From: Paragordius varius
Lineage: Eukaryota; Nematomorpha
Length of the DNA stretch: 64,000 bases
Assembly: GCA_964247055.1 (NCBI GenBank)
Contig: OZ176054.1
Coordinates: 12,958,001 to 13,022,000 of the forward strand
Direction: 5' to 3'
Shown here: in pieces, positions 38,088 to 51,936 of the stretch
Layout of the letters: each line of letters starts with the position of its first letter
How positions within the stretch are numbered: the first letter of the stretch is position 1
Made by a program: the position numbers and the translations under genes
Notes under the pieces: model-generated
Seen by the model: only the letters and a program-made list of their open reading frames with translations
Told to the model about the DNA's origin: nothing
Databases searched by the model: none

Positions 38088-40604
38088 TATTTTTGCAGCT
38101 ATTTATTCAGATTCCTATCAAAAAGTTGTCGAAATACAAAAACGGTTTGACCATAACTTTAAAAATCAAAACCATTTATAACCATTGCCCACATATGTTT
38201 AGTCGAAGACATAAATAATTTAACATAAACTAACGCCAAAAATGATTTCAGGTTCCAATTCCTTTAAATTTTCCAATGTATTGCATAAAAATGAAATAGC
38301 TTTTTATGAAAAAAAAAATCTTTAGGTATTTGTGTCAAGCGGATTGGGAGGAATGAGTGGAGCTCAAGCTAAGGCTTGCAAAATCTTGTCATGTTTCGGG
38401 CTTATTGCTGAAGTAAAATTTATTGCCCCTTAAAAATATATATATTTATATATCATGATAAGTAAACTTACCAAAATTTTAGTCATTTAGTAGATGTTGT
38501 ATGACTCTTGAGGTAAAATTTATTTTATTAACAATATTTATTAGATAAATAGTGTGACAGCGCAAAAAAGATTGAATCAAGGATGGTTGGATGAAGTTAG
38601 CGATAACTTGGATTACTGTATTAACCAAATACGCCAGTATAAACGGGATCTTATTAGCAAATCTATAGCATACTGTGGAAACATTGTGGATCTCTGGTAG
38701 AATGGAAAATTTACTATTTTATGGACCTTACATACATTCATTTTTGTTTAGTTGAAAAATATTTAGGGCAAAATTGGCAGAAATATATGAGGAAACCGGT
38801 GAAAAATTAGTCGATTTTGGTTCTGACCAAACCTCTCTTCATAATCCCTACAATGGTGGATACTATCCGGTCGGTTATAGTTGGTTCGAGGCGAATCAGC
38901 TATTAGCGACAAATCCTGAACGGTTTCAACGAGAAGTTTGTCAAAGTTTGATACAGCAAGTCACGCATATCAATAAATTTTTCCTAAATTTATATAAATA
39001 TATTTATCTTAAAATATATTATGACACTGTTTTTATAGATTGACAGAAATGACTGGGTTAATATTTTTTGATTATGGCAATGCTTTTTTGCTTGAAGCTG
39101 CAAAAGCTGGAGCACCTATACACAAAAATAGCGATATAGCATGCAATAATTTGGAAGAAACAAATCAAATTGGCGATTCAGTTGAACGGATATATAGATA
39201 CCCATCCTACGTGGAAAATGTAATGGGTGAAATTTTTGCATTTGGGTTTGGGCCTTTTCGTTGGGTATGTATGAGCCAGGATCCGAAAGATCTTGCTTAT
39301 ACCGATAAACTTGCGCTTTCCATCCTTAGGGAGATTGCGACTGAACTAGACTCTAAAATATTTCAATGCCAACAAGAACAAGAGCAGAGTCGGAGCAAAA
39401 TTGAACTTTATGCCCGAATAAAATCTTACTATGTCGATAATTGCTTTTGGATGGAACACATCATTTCTCAACCCGGTGTAGTTGGATATCTCACTGTAGG
39501 ATCTCTGGCCCGGATCCTTTATTCAGATGTTCAAGGGCGAATACGACTGGCTTGTGCCTTCAATAAGGCCATCGCAGATGGACATATAACGCAACCGATT
39601 GTGTGTAGTCGAGACCATCATGACGTTTCGGGGGCTGATAGCCCTTGGCGGGAAACAGCTAACGTTCGAGACGGTTCCAACATGTGCATAGACATGTCCA
39701 TTCAAAATGTCTTGGGAAACGCGGCCAGAGGAGCAACTTAGGTTGCCCTTCACAATGGCGGAGGGGTTGGTTGGAACCGTGCAAGCAATAATGGATTAGG
39801 TCTTGTGCTAGATGGACAACCGGAGACCGAACAACGCATAAAGAATGTTATGATGTGGGATGTATTGAATGGTATGGTACGGAGATGTTGGTCTAATGCT
39901 TATAATTATAGCAACAATGAAATTGATATTCTCTCCGAAAAACGTTGGAAATCATTGCCCTTAAGTGAGAAAACGACGTATTACAATGATCTTATAAAGA
40001 GTTATTTGCAAGAACTTCAAACGGATATCATAGGCTTAAAAGTAACTTTACCTTTTGGTGAATAAATTAGAGGAAACTTTATTCAAAAAATATGTCTATT
40101 TATTTGTTTGTTACAATATATATTATATACGATAATAATTAATTGCCATATTAGTATAAATACTTTGATGTCATCTATCTATGTGTGTTTAAATAATTGA
40201 CTATAGTTTATATACTTTTTGCCAAAACAATCACAGATACCTCCTTGATAAGATTATGTTTTATTGTCGAAATGACAATTGTCATATTTGGAATTTTGGC
40301 GTGCGACATATTTTTCGAATTGGAGTTTCCAATCAACTATATATTTTGTTTTCCAGTCATTGAAGTGTGCTTTCCATTGGATTTCTAGATCACTAAGATT
40401 TTCTATTGGCAAAAATATATTAGTTAAAAAACATATTGACTAAAAATATCAAACGAAACGGTCAATCGAATCTGGTTTTATAAAAATATCGACTTACGTG
40501 TAGCTAAAGCAAGGTCGGGCATGAATTCATTCCAAAATGCGCACTCTTTAATACGCGGACCTCGACCAACGTCAAATGCATCGATTGCAATATTCAAATA
40601 TTCC

Positions 40605-40866
40605 TATAATGTATCGCATATAACGAATCGGTGATGACAATACAAAACAATGATAATTTATTAAGAATTTAGATATATTTATACTTTTTGATTAATGATA
40701 ATTTTAACATGCATGTGCGTCACAATTATAAGAAATGTCTTTTATTCTACGAATATATATATAAGAATTCCACGAATAATGACGCACAAACATACACGTG
40801 CGATTAATATAAAAATATATGTAATAAAATATAATGATGCAACGTTGTAGTATCCACTACATAACA
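40605..40866 (-). repeat. LTR (left copy) of the Ty3-type element
   Basis: Read in element orientation it starts TGTTATGTAG and ends CATTATA. The host exon breaks at ATTCC just outside. Confidence 0.88.
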
Positions 40867-43800
40867 TTCTCTTCCTCCTCTACAAAACGCTTCGGCGGTT
40901 TTCGAACTCGGTCTGGATACCGCCTGGGGGCCTCCCCCTGCTCAACATCCGATCTCAGTTGATCGGCATGTTTACGCATCTCTTTTTCATCTTCATCCTT
41001 TACTTCATAGGATAACGGCCCCGTCCTTACTTCCACCGTACCCGGTCGCCATCCTCTTGATGTCTCGTTCTTTATAAAAACTGACTGATCCGGTGTGAAT
41101 TCTCTTAAGGGTCTCGGTGGCGTACTTTCTTTAGGCGTTTCTTTATCTTGCAACCAATTCAACGGTGTGTTGATGTTTCTCTTCAAAAACAACGATGCGG
41201 GGGTCGTCTTAATCTCGTTATGCCATGAATTACGATAGGCCAATAAAACATTATTTAAAACCTCCTGACTCTTCACTCCAGGCATCATCGTGGAACGGAA
41301 TCTCGACTTCAACGTATAAATTACTCTTTCTACCAAACAATCTTTTTTGATTTGCGTTTTATTTAAATTTAAATCCACGAATGCGATTTGTCGGATTTTT
41401 TCGGCCACATATTCATCATCATTGTCTACGGATGTCTGACTCTTTTCGGGAAGTCTTGAAAACACATCGGCCATGTTTGTCGATCCCGCAATATATTTCA
41501 TATCAAAATCATACGCGGCGGCCTTGTAGATCCATCTTAACAATTTACAGTTTTTAATATCACTTAACTTCCGATTGTTTCCGAATAAATGAACCAACGG
41601 CTTATGATCTGACCAGACCTCACATTTCTGTCCATAAATATAATAATGGAATTTTTCTAAACCAAATAACAAAGCCTTGGTTTCCAATTCAATCACAGAA
41701 TAATTTTTCTCTGCATTCTGGCATTTTCTTGATGCGAATGCAATTGGTACCATTCTGTTATTTTCCATTTGCAGAAGTACCGCTCCAAAGCCTTTTGTAG
41801 ACGCATCCACTTGTATTATTGTTTTATTATTTATGTTATAAGTGGCCAGTAAAGATTCTCTTGATATTAAGTTTTTTGCTTGCTTGAATTCATTTTGATG
41901 TTCTTGTGACCATCTCCATTCCTTTTTGGATCCTGTTAGTGCATGTAGATTACTAACTTTGACATGTAAACCAGGAATAAAACGTTCATAAAAATTGAGC
42001 AATCCCAAAAATGATCTTAACTCAGTTTTATTCGTGGGTGTTGCACATTTAGCAATGGCGTCGAGCTTATCTTGTACAGGACGGATTCCCTGTTTTGATA
42101 ACTCAAACCCCAAAAATTTTATATTCTTCTGATACAGCTTTAATTTATCTTTTCTTAGTGTAAACCCGCATTGTTGTAACTTTGCTAAGGTCTCGCTCAG
42201 ATTTCTATCGTGTTCCTCTTTCGTTTTACCAACAATCAAAACATCGTCGAGATAAGCCATTGTGCCCCTGCAATCTTTGAGTACCTCATCCATTATTCTC
42301 TGGAAAAGCATGGGAGAAACCTTCAATCCAAATGGTAGGCGATTAAATTGGAAATATCCCATCGGGGTAGTAATAACTAAATATTTTTTACTTTCCACAT
42401 CCACCGGAATTTGAAGGTATGCGTCCTTTAAATCAATGGACGAGAACCATGTGGATCCCGCACATTTAGACGCGATCATGTCAAATGTCGGGATAATCTG
42501 AGATATGTTCTCCATCAAAGAATTGATAGTTACCCGGAAATCAGCGCACACCCTAATTTCCCCATTAGTTTTTACGACGTTAACCGTAGGAGTCGCCCAT
42601 TCCACATGGTGTTGTGTTGGATCTACGGGACTCACTATTCCCAGGTCTATCAGTCTCTGTATTTCCATCTCTACTTTACTCTGTAGTGCCAATGGAATTC
42701 GCCGTGCAGCGCAGACTTTTGGTATTGCATCTGATCGGACATACAATTTGACAGGATCACCGTTGTAACAACCCAATTTCCCGTTAAAGAGTTTTGGAAA
42801 TCGCTTGAATACATTGTCATGACCATTATTATTATTAGATGTTATTTGATTAACACTCACGTTATCCGGTAAGGTCATGCCACAACCAATGATCCACGGC
42901 AGCCCAAATATAGGAGATAGCTCTTCTTCCGTCACAAAACATTCTAATTTCTTCGTAATATTTCCCATTGTTACATTGACAACTGTTTTTCCCAAGAGTT
43001 TGATTGGGTTGTTTCCGTAGGAAGTTAATCTGGGAGCACTTTTTAGTAACGGTGCTCCCACCGTCTTCCAAACGTTTTTATTAATTAAAGAAGCAGCAGC
43101 TCCAGTATCAAAAACCATACTGACAGCTTGGCCATTAATCGTAGCGCAAATGTTCGCTTGTGTGCCCCATTTATTATAATTAGCGTTTATATTATCACTA
43201 TATCGTTTCTTATGGCGACACATTGCCTGAAAATGATTTTTTTTATTACAATTGTGGCATATTTTTCCGAACGCGGGACATTGTTTATGTATATGCGATT
43301 TACCACATTTGCTACATCTCCGCTTCCATTTATTATTATTGCCATCATCATTTTTTTTATATTCCATATTATTACTCTTATGATTATTATTATTATTATC
43401 ATTCGACCGATTCTTTTGAATTCTGAGGATACTGCTTGACGACACATGGGAGGCAATATCGGCCCTTGCAAGTTCCTGAGCCAAGGCCATGTCGACAATG
43501 GTGGTTAATGACACCGCCTTCCCATCACACTTTGCATCGGGGAATCGTGAATAAAGATCCACCTCCAATGATTGCAAGTTTAATCCAGCCACAAAACTGT
43601 CTCTAATTCTCTCCTCCACCTCTGTTTGAAATTCAGCCTTTTCCGCCACACTCTTGACTCTTTGCAAAAATTCCGTGAATGTTTCTCCATCATTTCTCCG
43701 CAAACGAGCAAACTCAAACCTTGCAGCGAAGACAGACTTGGCAGGTGAGAAAAGTTTAAGACCAATGTCATGAATTTTAGACCAAGGAGCATCATCAATT

Positions 43801-43996
43801 GATTCCGGAAAAATCATTGTTTCGATCTTATTAATTGTTTTAAGACCAGCTCCAGCCAAAAACAGTACTTTGATATTATCATCATTAATATCAACATTTT
43901 TGGAGATCATAACTCTTTTGACATATCTGATATAGGTGGCAAAATCATAATTGTCATCGTATCCTTCGATTGAAATTTTTTCCATCGTCGCCAGAA

Positions 43997-44258
43997 TATA
44001 ATGTATCGCATATAACGAATCGGTGATGACAATACAAAACAATGATAATTTATTAAGAATTTAGATATATTTATACTTTTTGATTAATGATAATTTTAAC
44101 ATGCATGTGCGTCACAATTATAAGAAATGTCTTTTATTCTACGAATATATATATAAGAATTCCACGAATAATGACGCACAAACATACACGTGCGATTAAT
44201 ATAAAAATATATGTAATAAAATATAATGATGCAACGTTGTAGTATCCACTACATAACA
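43997..44258 (-). repeat. LTR (right copy) of the Ty3-type element
   Basis: Same 262 bp as the left copy with no difference seen. The host exon resumes with ATTCCCTATTATGGG. Confidence 0.88.
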
Positions 44259-44910
44259 ATTCCCTATTATGGGCAGTGTGGATGGGCCATTGTATATCAG
44301 ACCAGGTTCCATCATCATTTATTTTTGGATTTCTATTTTTTGCAGAAAAAAAAGGATAATTGAAAATCTTTTTTAAAAATTTATAAATTAATATTAAATG
44401 TGTGAATATTCATATTGTCAAAATATTATATTACCCAGTTTTAGCAAAATTGGTCCAAAATCGCATCATGAGCCAGCTTAGTTCAATTTCTTTGGGTTTA
44501 TATCCCTTTGCAGGATCCAACGGTTCCCCAAATATATAATTGATTTCATCGGCATGCATGACGCCCATCCAAGATGGCCAGGGGTGAGTCGATGATCTGT
44601 GAGTATAATAGTATTTGAACACATTTGCCCCAGATTGGGTGTAGATGAAGGCGCCCATATTAACCCCACAGGTAAAGTAATGATCACCGACACTTTTGTC
44701 AAATGCATCTAACATTTTCTTGGGGTCTGAGGGATCCTCCCAATGCGTATACTCATAGAATATGGCTTTTCAACCAAATTGATTGAATTGAGGTAATAAT
44801 TCGGGTAAGGCTTTAGCAAAAGCGTGTCGATCAACGGTAACCGCCTTTTCTAACGGGATAAAAAGATTCGTTAGCTGATAAATGTTAAAATATGTGCCCT
44901 CGTAGAAATT

Positions 44911-45577
44911 TTATATGGGTCTCCGCAACTCAGAGATTATAAGTTAAAATTAAATCTTATATTTCAGAAAGTATTTTTTATATCATTTAAAGCGTTTTTT
45001 ATTCCTTGTCCGTATTTGAGAATCATAAATTAGAATTAAGTAAGAATACAAATGTTTTTTTATTTATCTAATAATATCTATATATGATAACACAAAGGAA
45101 CATCTATATTAAAATAAATTCAATCTCTGTAATATTCGATAATAAATAAAAAAAAAGATTTTATAGCAATACAATTGAATAGAATAGATTTAGGTAATTA
45201 TAATTGTGCACATGTCGTCTCATATATGTATGCACAACATTACATATGCGGCCAGGAATTATATTTTTTGTATTATTTGTTAAATATGGCACGTGTGGGT
45301 CTTTTAAAGTATTTTTACCTGTACATTTTTTTGATAAGACTTCTGGAATAAAATATTATTGATTATCAATTTTAGAAGTCATTGAGTTATCAATAAAATT
45401 ATAAAATCAAAAATATATCTATACATTGTTTTTACACACCTGTTTCAATACAAAGTGTCTATTTATGACTTGGTGTTAAAATTATAATGTAAATGTTTCA
45501 GAATCAAGAATTTTTTCAATGATTTTATTTATTTTCAATTACATCACAGAATAGAGGACATTAAATGGATCCATAAT
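44911..45577. other. AChE fragment to CK1-gamma spacer, module D
   Basis: AT-rich, no gene. Shorter than in modules A and C. Confidence 0.6.
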
Positions 45578-48500
45578 TCAATCATTAGAGTTTTGCGGCC
45601 TAAAACAAATACATAAATTTGTCATGAAGGGTGATGTGTTTGATTTAGTTTTCGAATTTTTTTTAACATTTTTATTGTTGTTTTCTCCAAATTGATGTTT
45701 GGAGTCTTCTGGAGGAGTCATGAACTTAACGCGTGATCCAATATTATCTTCTTGACTATAAAAAAGATTCGAAAAAAATTCCTATGAAATTAGAGATAGG
45801 AACCGTCATGAAACTAATACACGGTTTATCCGAAGATATTTTAGTTTTTCCCTTATTCTTACAGTAAAAAATGAGATTATACGGGCAAAATGTAATAAAT
45901 ATATAGACAAATGTTTTTTTTTCAAAAGACCGCTGTACTTACTTTTTTTCGATATAAATGATTGTTAAATTAAAAAGTATGTAATAAAGATTTAAATTGG
46001 AAACAATTAATTATGGATTTTCAAATTGTATTAAATTATAGAAATAGGGTTTACAAAAGTAGTTTGTCTTTTTATCAAAAAGCCTGTTTTATATAATTTT
46101 ACGTTTTTGCCTCAATTTTTATTGTACATTTCTAAATCAAAATAACCGAATCATTTCTGGCAAAACAAATCCGAACTTATAAAAATCCCTCGTTTCAATT
46201 TAATAAAATCAATTAATGGTATTAATCACATAAAAAGTTTTTCAATTAAGGAAATATTGCTTTCCTCACTTATATCTAACAAAATGCGATTCAAAAAAAA
46301 TCCTATAAAATTAGAGATCAGAACCGTCATGAACCAATACACGGTTTTCGGATTTTTAATTAAAACTTTATTCTTTATATTATGTCATATTGTATGTAGG
46401 GTATAAATTGAGATTATACGGACAAAACGTAAAAAATATCTTTTTACAAAAGACCGCTGTACTTTTTAAAACTTTATTTTCGACATAAATCATTGTTTTT
46501 AATTGAAAAGTATGAAATAAAGATGTAATTTGAACAACAATCAATTATGGATTTTAAAATTGTATTTAAATAATATATATCTGGAATAATTGAGGTTTAC
46601 AAAAGTATGGTGTCTTCTTATAAAAGACTGTCATAATAAGTTTACGTTTTGTTTGTATCATTTTTGAAGGTTACTGGGTTATATAATCTATACCGGACCA
46701 TTTTTGACAAAAAAACTATTCCGAATCCCATCAACAATCCCACTTTCCAATCTCAGAATAAAAATCAATTAATAGTATTAAAATTTTGAAATGATTTTAA
46801 TGATTTTCATTATAAGGAAATTTTATTTTCCTTAATAACTTATATTCAACTAAATGCCATTTTACTAGTGTATCATTTAGATCAAATAAGAGGTGAATTG
46901 CTAATTAACTTATTGTCCATATAAAAAATAGAGATAAAATTCAAATCATTATAAATAATTGCTAATTTATCCATATACTCATTTTTCCAATATTCACGTC
47001 CATTTTTATCAATTTTAGTTAAAACAAATCCCATTTACAAAATATAAGCATTTATAATTTCGTACCTTACAAGCTCATCACTTTTCATTGGATTGTAGGA
47101 GGGAAAACCTGATTCAAGTCCACCCACACTCCGATCTAACATAACAGCTCTTGAAATGAAATCTTCAAATCCGGATTCTTCTTTAGCATGCATTTTCTGT
47201 TGCTGTTGTTGCCTTTTATTGGCAAAAAAATCCATGTAATTTTCATCATGTCCAACCATATTGTTGTCTACAATATTCATGTTTTGGCCCATTAAATTTT
47301 TATTTACAGGCATTACTGGCCATGCTAAATCACTCGATGCCGATTGACCTATTCGTTTTTCATCTAAACCCTGTTTTAATAAAATTTTCTATAGTTAATT
47401 ATTCAATAATTACTCTTAATTAGATAATCGGATATAATTGTTTTATAAGTTGGAAAGCAAAGTGTTTAGATAGGTTAGCCTATTAGTTATTATATTAGAT
47501 ATATTAATATACTCTGGTAACCTGTTAGCAACTGAGACCATTAAGTTGGGGTTTTAATTATTAAATAGAAAAATTATATTTAAAGGGCTTCGAACAGGAA
47601 CCACATGGAATCAGCCGGTGAGTTTTCATCAGAAACAGATTTCGTTGGGATGCAACCACCCCGGTTACCTTTTTAAATTCCCAGTTCTAATTTCACCTTA
47701 TTTGAACTGGTTCGAAGCCCTGATTAAAGGCTTTTTTTAGCTTACCACATTTTGCATATCCTGTTTCACATCATCGGCATAGTAATAGGCGGAAGAAGAA
47801 ATGTTTGATGGTTTTGGCTCCATATTGGTTGTCGATATTTCTGGCGAGGGAGGTAATTTCCCACTCCAATCAAACATGTAATCATAATCCCAACCATAAT
47901 TTTGCAATAATGTTTCAAATAATTGTTTGAGGTAGGCATAATCTGGCGTTTCAACAAAATCAAGACCTCTGGCATACCGAACTAAAATTTTGAATTCTTC
48001 GGGCAAACCCGAACATAGAGTATCTGGATCAATATCTCGTTTCATTTCAGCAATCTTACGGTACTTTTGTTTGGAGGATTCGGTTTTAATCAACTTTAAG
48101 CCTGGACTTGTGGATATTGAATCAAAAATATATATTGGATATATTAATACTTTTTAACTTTTTGGATAAATTTTATAGTAAAAATTGAAATTATAGGAAC
48201 AAAACTCAAAAATAAAGGCAAATATATTATCCATCCACCTTTTTAATCTTGAATTTGTAAATTTTTAAAAATTGTTAAAGATTGCAAAGTATGATATAAA
48301 AATATATATTGATAACACAATCAATAACATTTTTTATATTTTGTATATAAATAATTTATAAAATTTATGGATAAAAAAAAGAATGGTTGTCTTTTAAAAA
48401 AAATATTTTATCCTTATAATTTCAGTTTTTACTGTATATGAATAAATATTTACCTTGCCAAGGCAAGGAACCCTTTAGAAAATATAAGAACATGTATGCA

Positions 48501-49878
48501 AGTCCTTCAAGATCATCCCTTCGGCTCTGTTCTATGCCAAAATGCGTGTTAACGGACATATATCGGGCAGTTCCAGTCAAGGGTTTCTGTTCACGGTACT
48601 TTATGTGTTTACCTGATATACGATATGAGTGTATGCCAATAAAAATTTAAATTTTTATTCCAGTAAAAAGTTACAGTAAAAAATGAAATTAAACAGACAA
48701 AAACGTAAAAATATAAGGACAAACATTTATTTCAAAAGACAACCATACTTTTTTAAACCGTGATTTTTCCCCCATAAAATATTTTATTAAATATAATATT
48801 AACTGTGTATCTAATTAACATCTCTATTACAGTTTTCGTGGTTTAAAACAATGAGTCATATATAAATAAATCAAGGGTAAAAAATGGTTATTTTTTTAAT
48901 TATGTTTTGTTCGCATACCTTATTTCACTTTTACTGTAAATTTTTTGTATATTAGCTACATACCATTTTTATCAATATATTCTTTGGCTAATCCAAAATC
49001 AACGACCCATATAATTCCTTCAGTACCGTTAGCCCGTTTCCCAATCAAAAAATTTTCGGGTTTCACATCGCGATAAACCAAACCATAGTAATGTATAAAT
49101 TCGATTCGATTTATCAATTGTATAGCAATCATAATCACCGTTTTAAGACTAAACTGTTTATTGCAGTACAGGAATAGGTCTTGAAGACTGGGTCCTAACA
49201 AGTCCATCACCATAACGCGATAGGAACCACAGTGACCAAAATAATATACGCGGGGTATACCTTCAGCATATATCCCATACCTAAATTGATGATGAAACAA
49301 ACAATCGTTTAAATTACAGTAAAAATTTTAGTCATAAAGGCAAAAAGTATTTTAATTTTTTCTATTATTGTTGCATATATGTGTTTGGCATTTGAAACAA
49401 AATTTTAAATCGTCGTTTTCAACTCAAAACGACGGTTATTTTATGAAATTAAAGCTTAAAAAGGTATGGCAAACGTTTTATCCTTATAATTAGATTTCTT
49501 ACTGCAAGTTATTACACGTTAATACCTTTCATCCTGATGCAGTCGACTGTACAATTCATATTCCCGTTTTAGTTGAGGGATTTCAGCATTTCCCGCCTCA
49601 ATCTTTATGGCAGCTAAAGTGTTTGTAGCTATATGAATACAATATCGCAATTCACCGAACGTACCCGAACCAATATGCTGAGCTATTTGATATAGTTTTG
49701 GGTTATTTTTTATGTTGGTGCCGTTTGATTTGGAAAAACGATCAACACCAACTATACGACCCTGTAATTTGTCTTTTTCGCCACCATGGTGAGTTTCGGA
49801 GGAATTGATATTAACGCTATTATTGGAATGCTTAACCCCTATGTTATAGTAGGGGTCTTCGGTTTTCCCAGGACTCAT
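45578..49878 (-). CDS. gish: Casein kinase 1 gamma, copy D (intact)
   Basis: Exons 49878-49526, 49280-48964, 48612-48454, 48101-47746, 47370-47066, 45755-45578. All are in phase with GT/AG sites, 555 codons. Differences from copy C are mostly conservative: [21 protein letters not shown] changes in the lead, PVNKNLMGQ and EDFISRAV in exon 5, and one extra Asn codon in the basic tail (KKNSKTKSN). The kinase motifs ([37 protein letters not shown]) and the C-terminal LCICF are unchanged. Together with copy C this suggests that purifying selection acts on the kinase while its neighbours decay. It shares its upstream spacer with urocanase E. Confidence 0.92.
45830..47030. other. CK1-gamma D intron 5 with duplicated segment
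   Basis: The block with ACACGGTTTATC and AAAAGACCGCTGTACTT (from about 45790) occurs again from about 46290 (ACACGGTTTTCG, AAAAGACCGCTGTACTT near 46450). A worn MITE region is thus duplicated in tandem in this copy only. No gene. Confidence 0.5.
48176..48434. mobile_element. MITE, CK1-gamma D intron 3 (uninterrupted)
   Basis: Ends TAGTAAAAATTG and TTTCAGTTTTTACTG. A second empty-site reference for the LTR insertion of module A. Confidence 0.65.
48674..48936. mobile_element. MITE, CK1-gamma D intron 2
   Basis: Ends CAGTAAAAAATGA and TTTCACTTTTACTG. Confidence 0.6.
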
Positions 49879-50429
49879 GATTTGAAATATTAAATTAGAT
49901 ATCGATTACACATTAGGGTTCAAGTTAATGAATCTTGTTTGAAGATATTTCATTTTTTTCGAAACTGAGAGCCCGGAGCCGAAAAAAAGTTTTTTACCAA
50001 ATGAAAAATTAATTATAATATTACTTATAAAAATAGCACTAATATCAGTTATAGTAAAAAAGAAATCATTTAATTTAACAATAATGCTATGCAGCGGTTT
50101 TAACAATCACGTAAATTTGATTTTGTGATATATTTTTATTATGTACATTATTTTCTTATATTTATTTTGGATTTGATATTTTCACTTATATTTAATAGCG
50201 TATCTTTATATTCATAAAAATTGATCATATAGGTAGACCTTAACCTTCTTATTTATTTATATATCAATAAATATAAATAGTTACTTTTTCATTTGTGTAA
50301 TGTATCAAAAAAATAAGTATATATAAAACAATATATTTTGGGTAATTCGTATTCTTTTGAGAATTATGGTTAGCTCCAACGGTAAATCCAAAAAACTAAT
50401 TTTTATATCATAAATCGCTCATAATCCGG

Positions 50430-50467
<38 letters not shown>

Positions 50468-51936
50468 GATTTATATTTTGATATGATAATGTATCATTAT
50501 GGCGCTTTTAGTTTGGTTACGAGTTATTTAACAGATGATTTTTTTCATACCCAAAATTAAAAATCGAAAATTTCACACAAATTATGTTATCCACATATTG
50601 GAATGGAAGTAGGAAAAAATTGGAGGTTATACAAACAAAAAAGCGATGATGGCCTGGTATAAGTTTTGTTGCATAATTAAGTAATTTTTTATATTACTTT
50701 ACCGTGAAAATAATTTTGCAATAAATCAGCTTATGAATTTGGAAATTAAACTCGGCATATATGGGTATCATGTGAGGGAACTTTACATCATGTACATTTT
50801 TTGCATACACTAACATCGCTATTGTATATTCGTTTCTATTCTTTACAAAAATAATAAATAATCCTTTTACAATGGGATTAAGAACAACGAAAAAAGTGAT
50901 ACTTGCCTAACATTTTTATTTCGTGCCTCAAAATGCGAAACATGAAATGAAGTTGAAAAAGAGAGGTGTGGTTTCAAAAAAATTTTTTTAACCTAATTCG
51001 ATTACTAATTTTAATAGGTGATGAGTTATAGAATAAATTTCCGTGTAATTATTTTATCACGTACATTATATAATGGTTAATCACTAGGAGTTGAATCGAG
51101 CATCATAGCGCAAACGGTAAAATATCAAATTATAATTCCAAAAAGAAAAAGAGTGATATATATTATATTATATATCCCTACTTGGAGCTATCCTACATGA
51201 GGAAAAAGGTGAAATTTACAATATAAAAGGTGTGGATAATTTGAGTTATTTAATGAGAAAATCATCCAATATCAAACGATTCGGACATAATAGTTTTTGA
51301 TTAATTGTTCATCGCCCAAATTTAATAGGGCTAAATTTTTCCAAGGCAGTCCCTATCTAAAATGTCAAATTATTAGAAAATCATCATATTTATAAGCGAC
51401 CTACATTTACACAACTCTCAATCATAAAACTTAACAAGTCCCATATAATTCAAACAACAATAACAATCAAACCGAGGCCCGTGAGCGGCATACGGCCCGA
51501 AAAGTGCTTTTTATGGCCTGAATTAATTTTTTGCGCATATATAAATGTCTACAAATATGTCAAGCAGCTATAAAATTTATCGGTATTAATGTACAGTAAG
51601 CGGCCTTTGATACAAGATAAATATTTTTTTCGGCCCTCAAAATTATTTGGTGATTTCACTGATTTAGAAGTTATCCGATGAAAGATTGTTTTTGTATTAA
51701 TTTTACACAAAAAACAAAAATCATCAATCATCATTAATATATCCGACTTAATATATCAATTATATTAGGTAAACTATCTAAACAAGGGATTATATTATTA
51801 TTCATTTATATATGGTATAATAACTTATACTAAATATGACCTTTAACATATTATCCATATGGCAAGTTATTTAAAATAAATTAATAGTCTATTAAAACTT
51901 AAGTTAAAACTTTTCTTTACAATTTTTTATGTAAAA
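49879..51936. promoter_or_regulatory. Head-to-head spacer CK1-gamma D / urocanase E
   Basis: 2.06 kb, collinear with the other two spacers. TA microsatellite at 50433-50464. It carries the same hAT-like GC patch (about 51473-51640). No gene. Confidence 0.5.

Larger units (their letters stand above)
34847..40065 (+). pseudogene. Uroc1: Urocanate hydratase, copy D (full layout, two defects)
   Basis: Nine exons: 34847-34984, 35775-35905, 36318-36471, 37078-37207, 37301-37566, 38326-38412, 38545-38696, 38767-38976, 39039-40065. The reading frame is clean except for TAG at 39739-39741, replacing Trp in the conserved ATWVALHNGGG motif. The exon 8 donor reads AATAA/ATTTTT, so GT is lost. One extra Val codon lies in QPGVVGYL. 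Both defects hit essential features, so this copy is probably dead, but it is otherwise young-looking. The start MAEYSKFISAGIPLN matches copies B and E. Confidence 0.9.
40605..44258 (-). mobile_element. Ty3/gypsy-type LTR retrotransposon, recent, incomplete
   Basis: 3.65 kb with 262-bp terminal repeats at 40605-40866 and 43997-44258 that read as identical, and a 5-bp target duplication ATTCC (40600-40604 and 44259-44263). One long minus-strand frame (about 43985 to 40857) holds a gag-like region, two CCHC knuckles (CSKCGKSHIHKQC, CHNCNKKNHFQAMC), an aspartic protease site (DTGAA), reverse transcriptase (LPFGLKVSPMLFQ, AYLDDVLI) and RNase H (VDASTKGFGAVL). It ends with a C-terminal pol segment. 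Gag and pol share one frame, which resembles Mag-like and other single-ORF Ty3 elements. It looks incomplete, with about one break. Identical repeats mean a very young insertion. Confidence 0.9.
40254..44910 (-). pseudogene. Ace: Acetylcholinesterase 3' fragment, copy D (split by LTR element)
   Basis: Exons 44910-44435, the middle exon 44332-40498 interrupted by the retrotransposon at 40605-44258, and 40402-40254. The first exon has an in-frame TGA at 44770-44772 (where C has CGA, Arg) and reads FYEGTYF at the start. The T-peptide-like last exon is open. Clearly non-functional. Confidence 0.85.

Noticed and set aside
39523-39753. Minus-strand ORF opposite urocanase exon 9 (also at 25735, 58605)
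   Set aside because: It mirrors the conserved coding strand and recurs only where urocanase exon 9 is present; a shadow frame.
43128-43439. Plus-strand ORFs inside the Ty3-type element
   Set aside because: Antisense shadows of the gag-pol frame.
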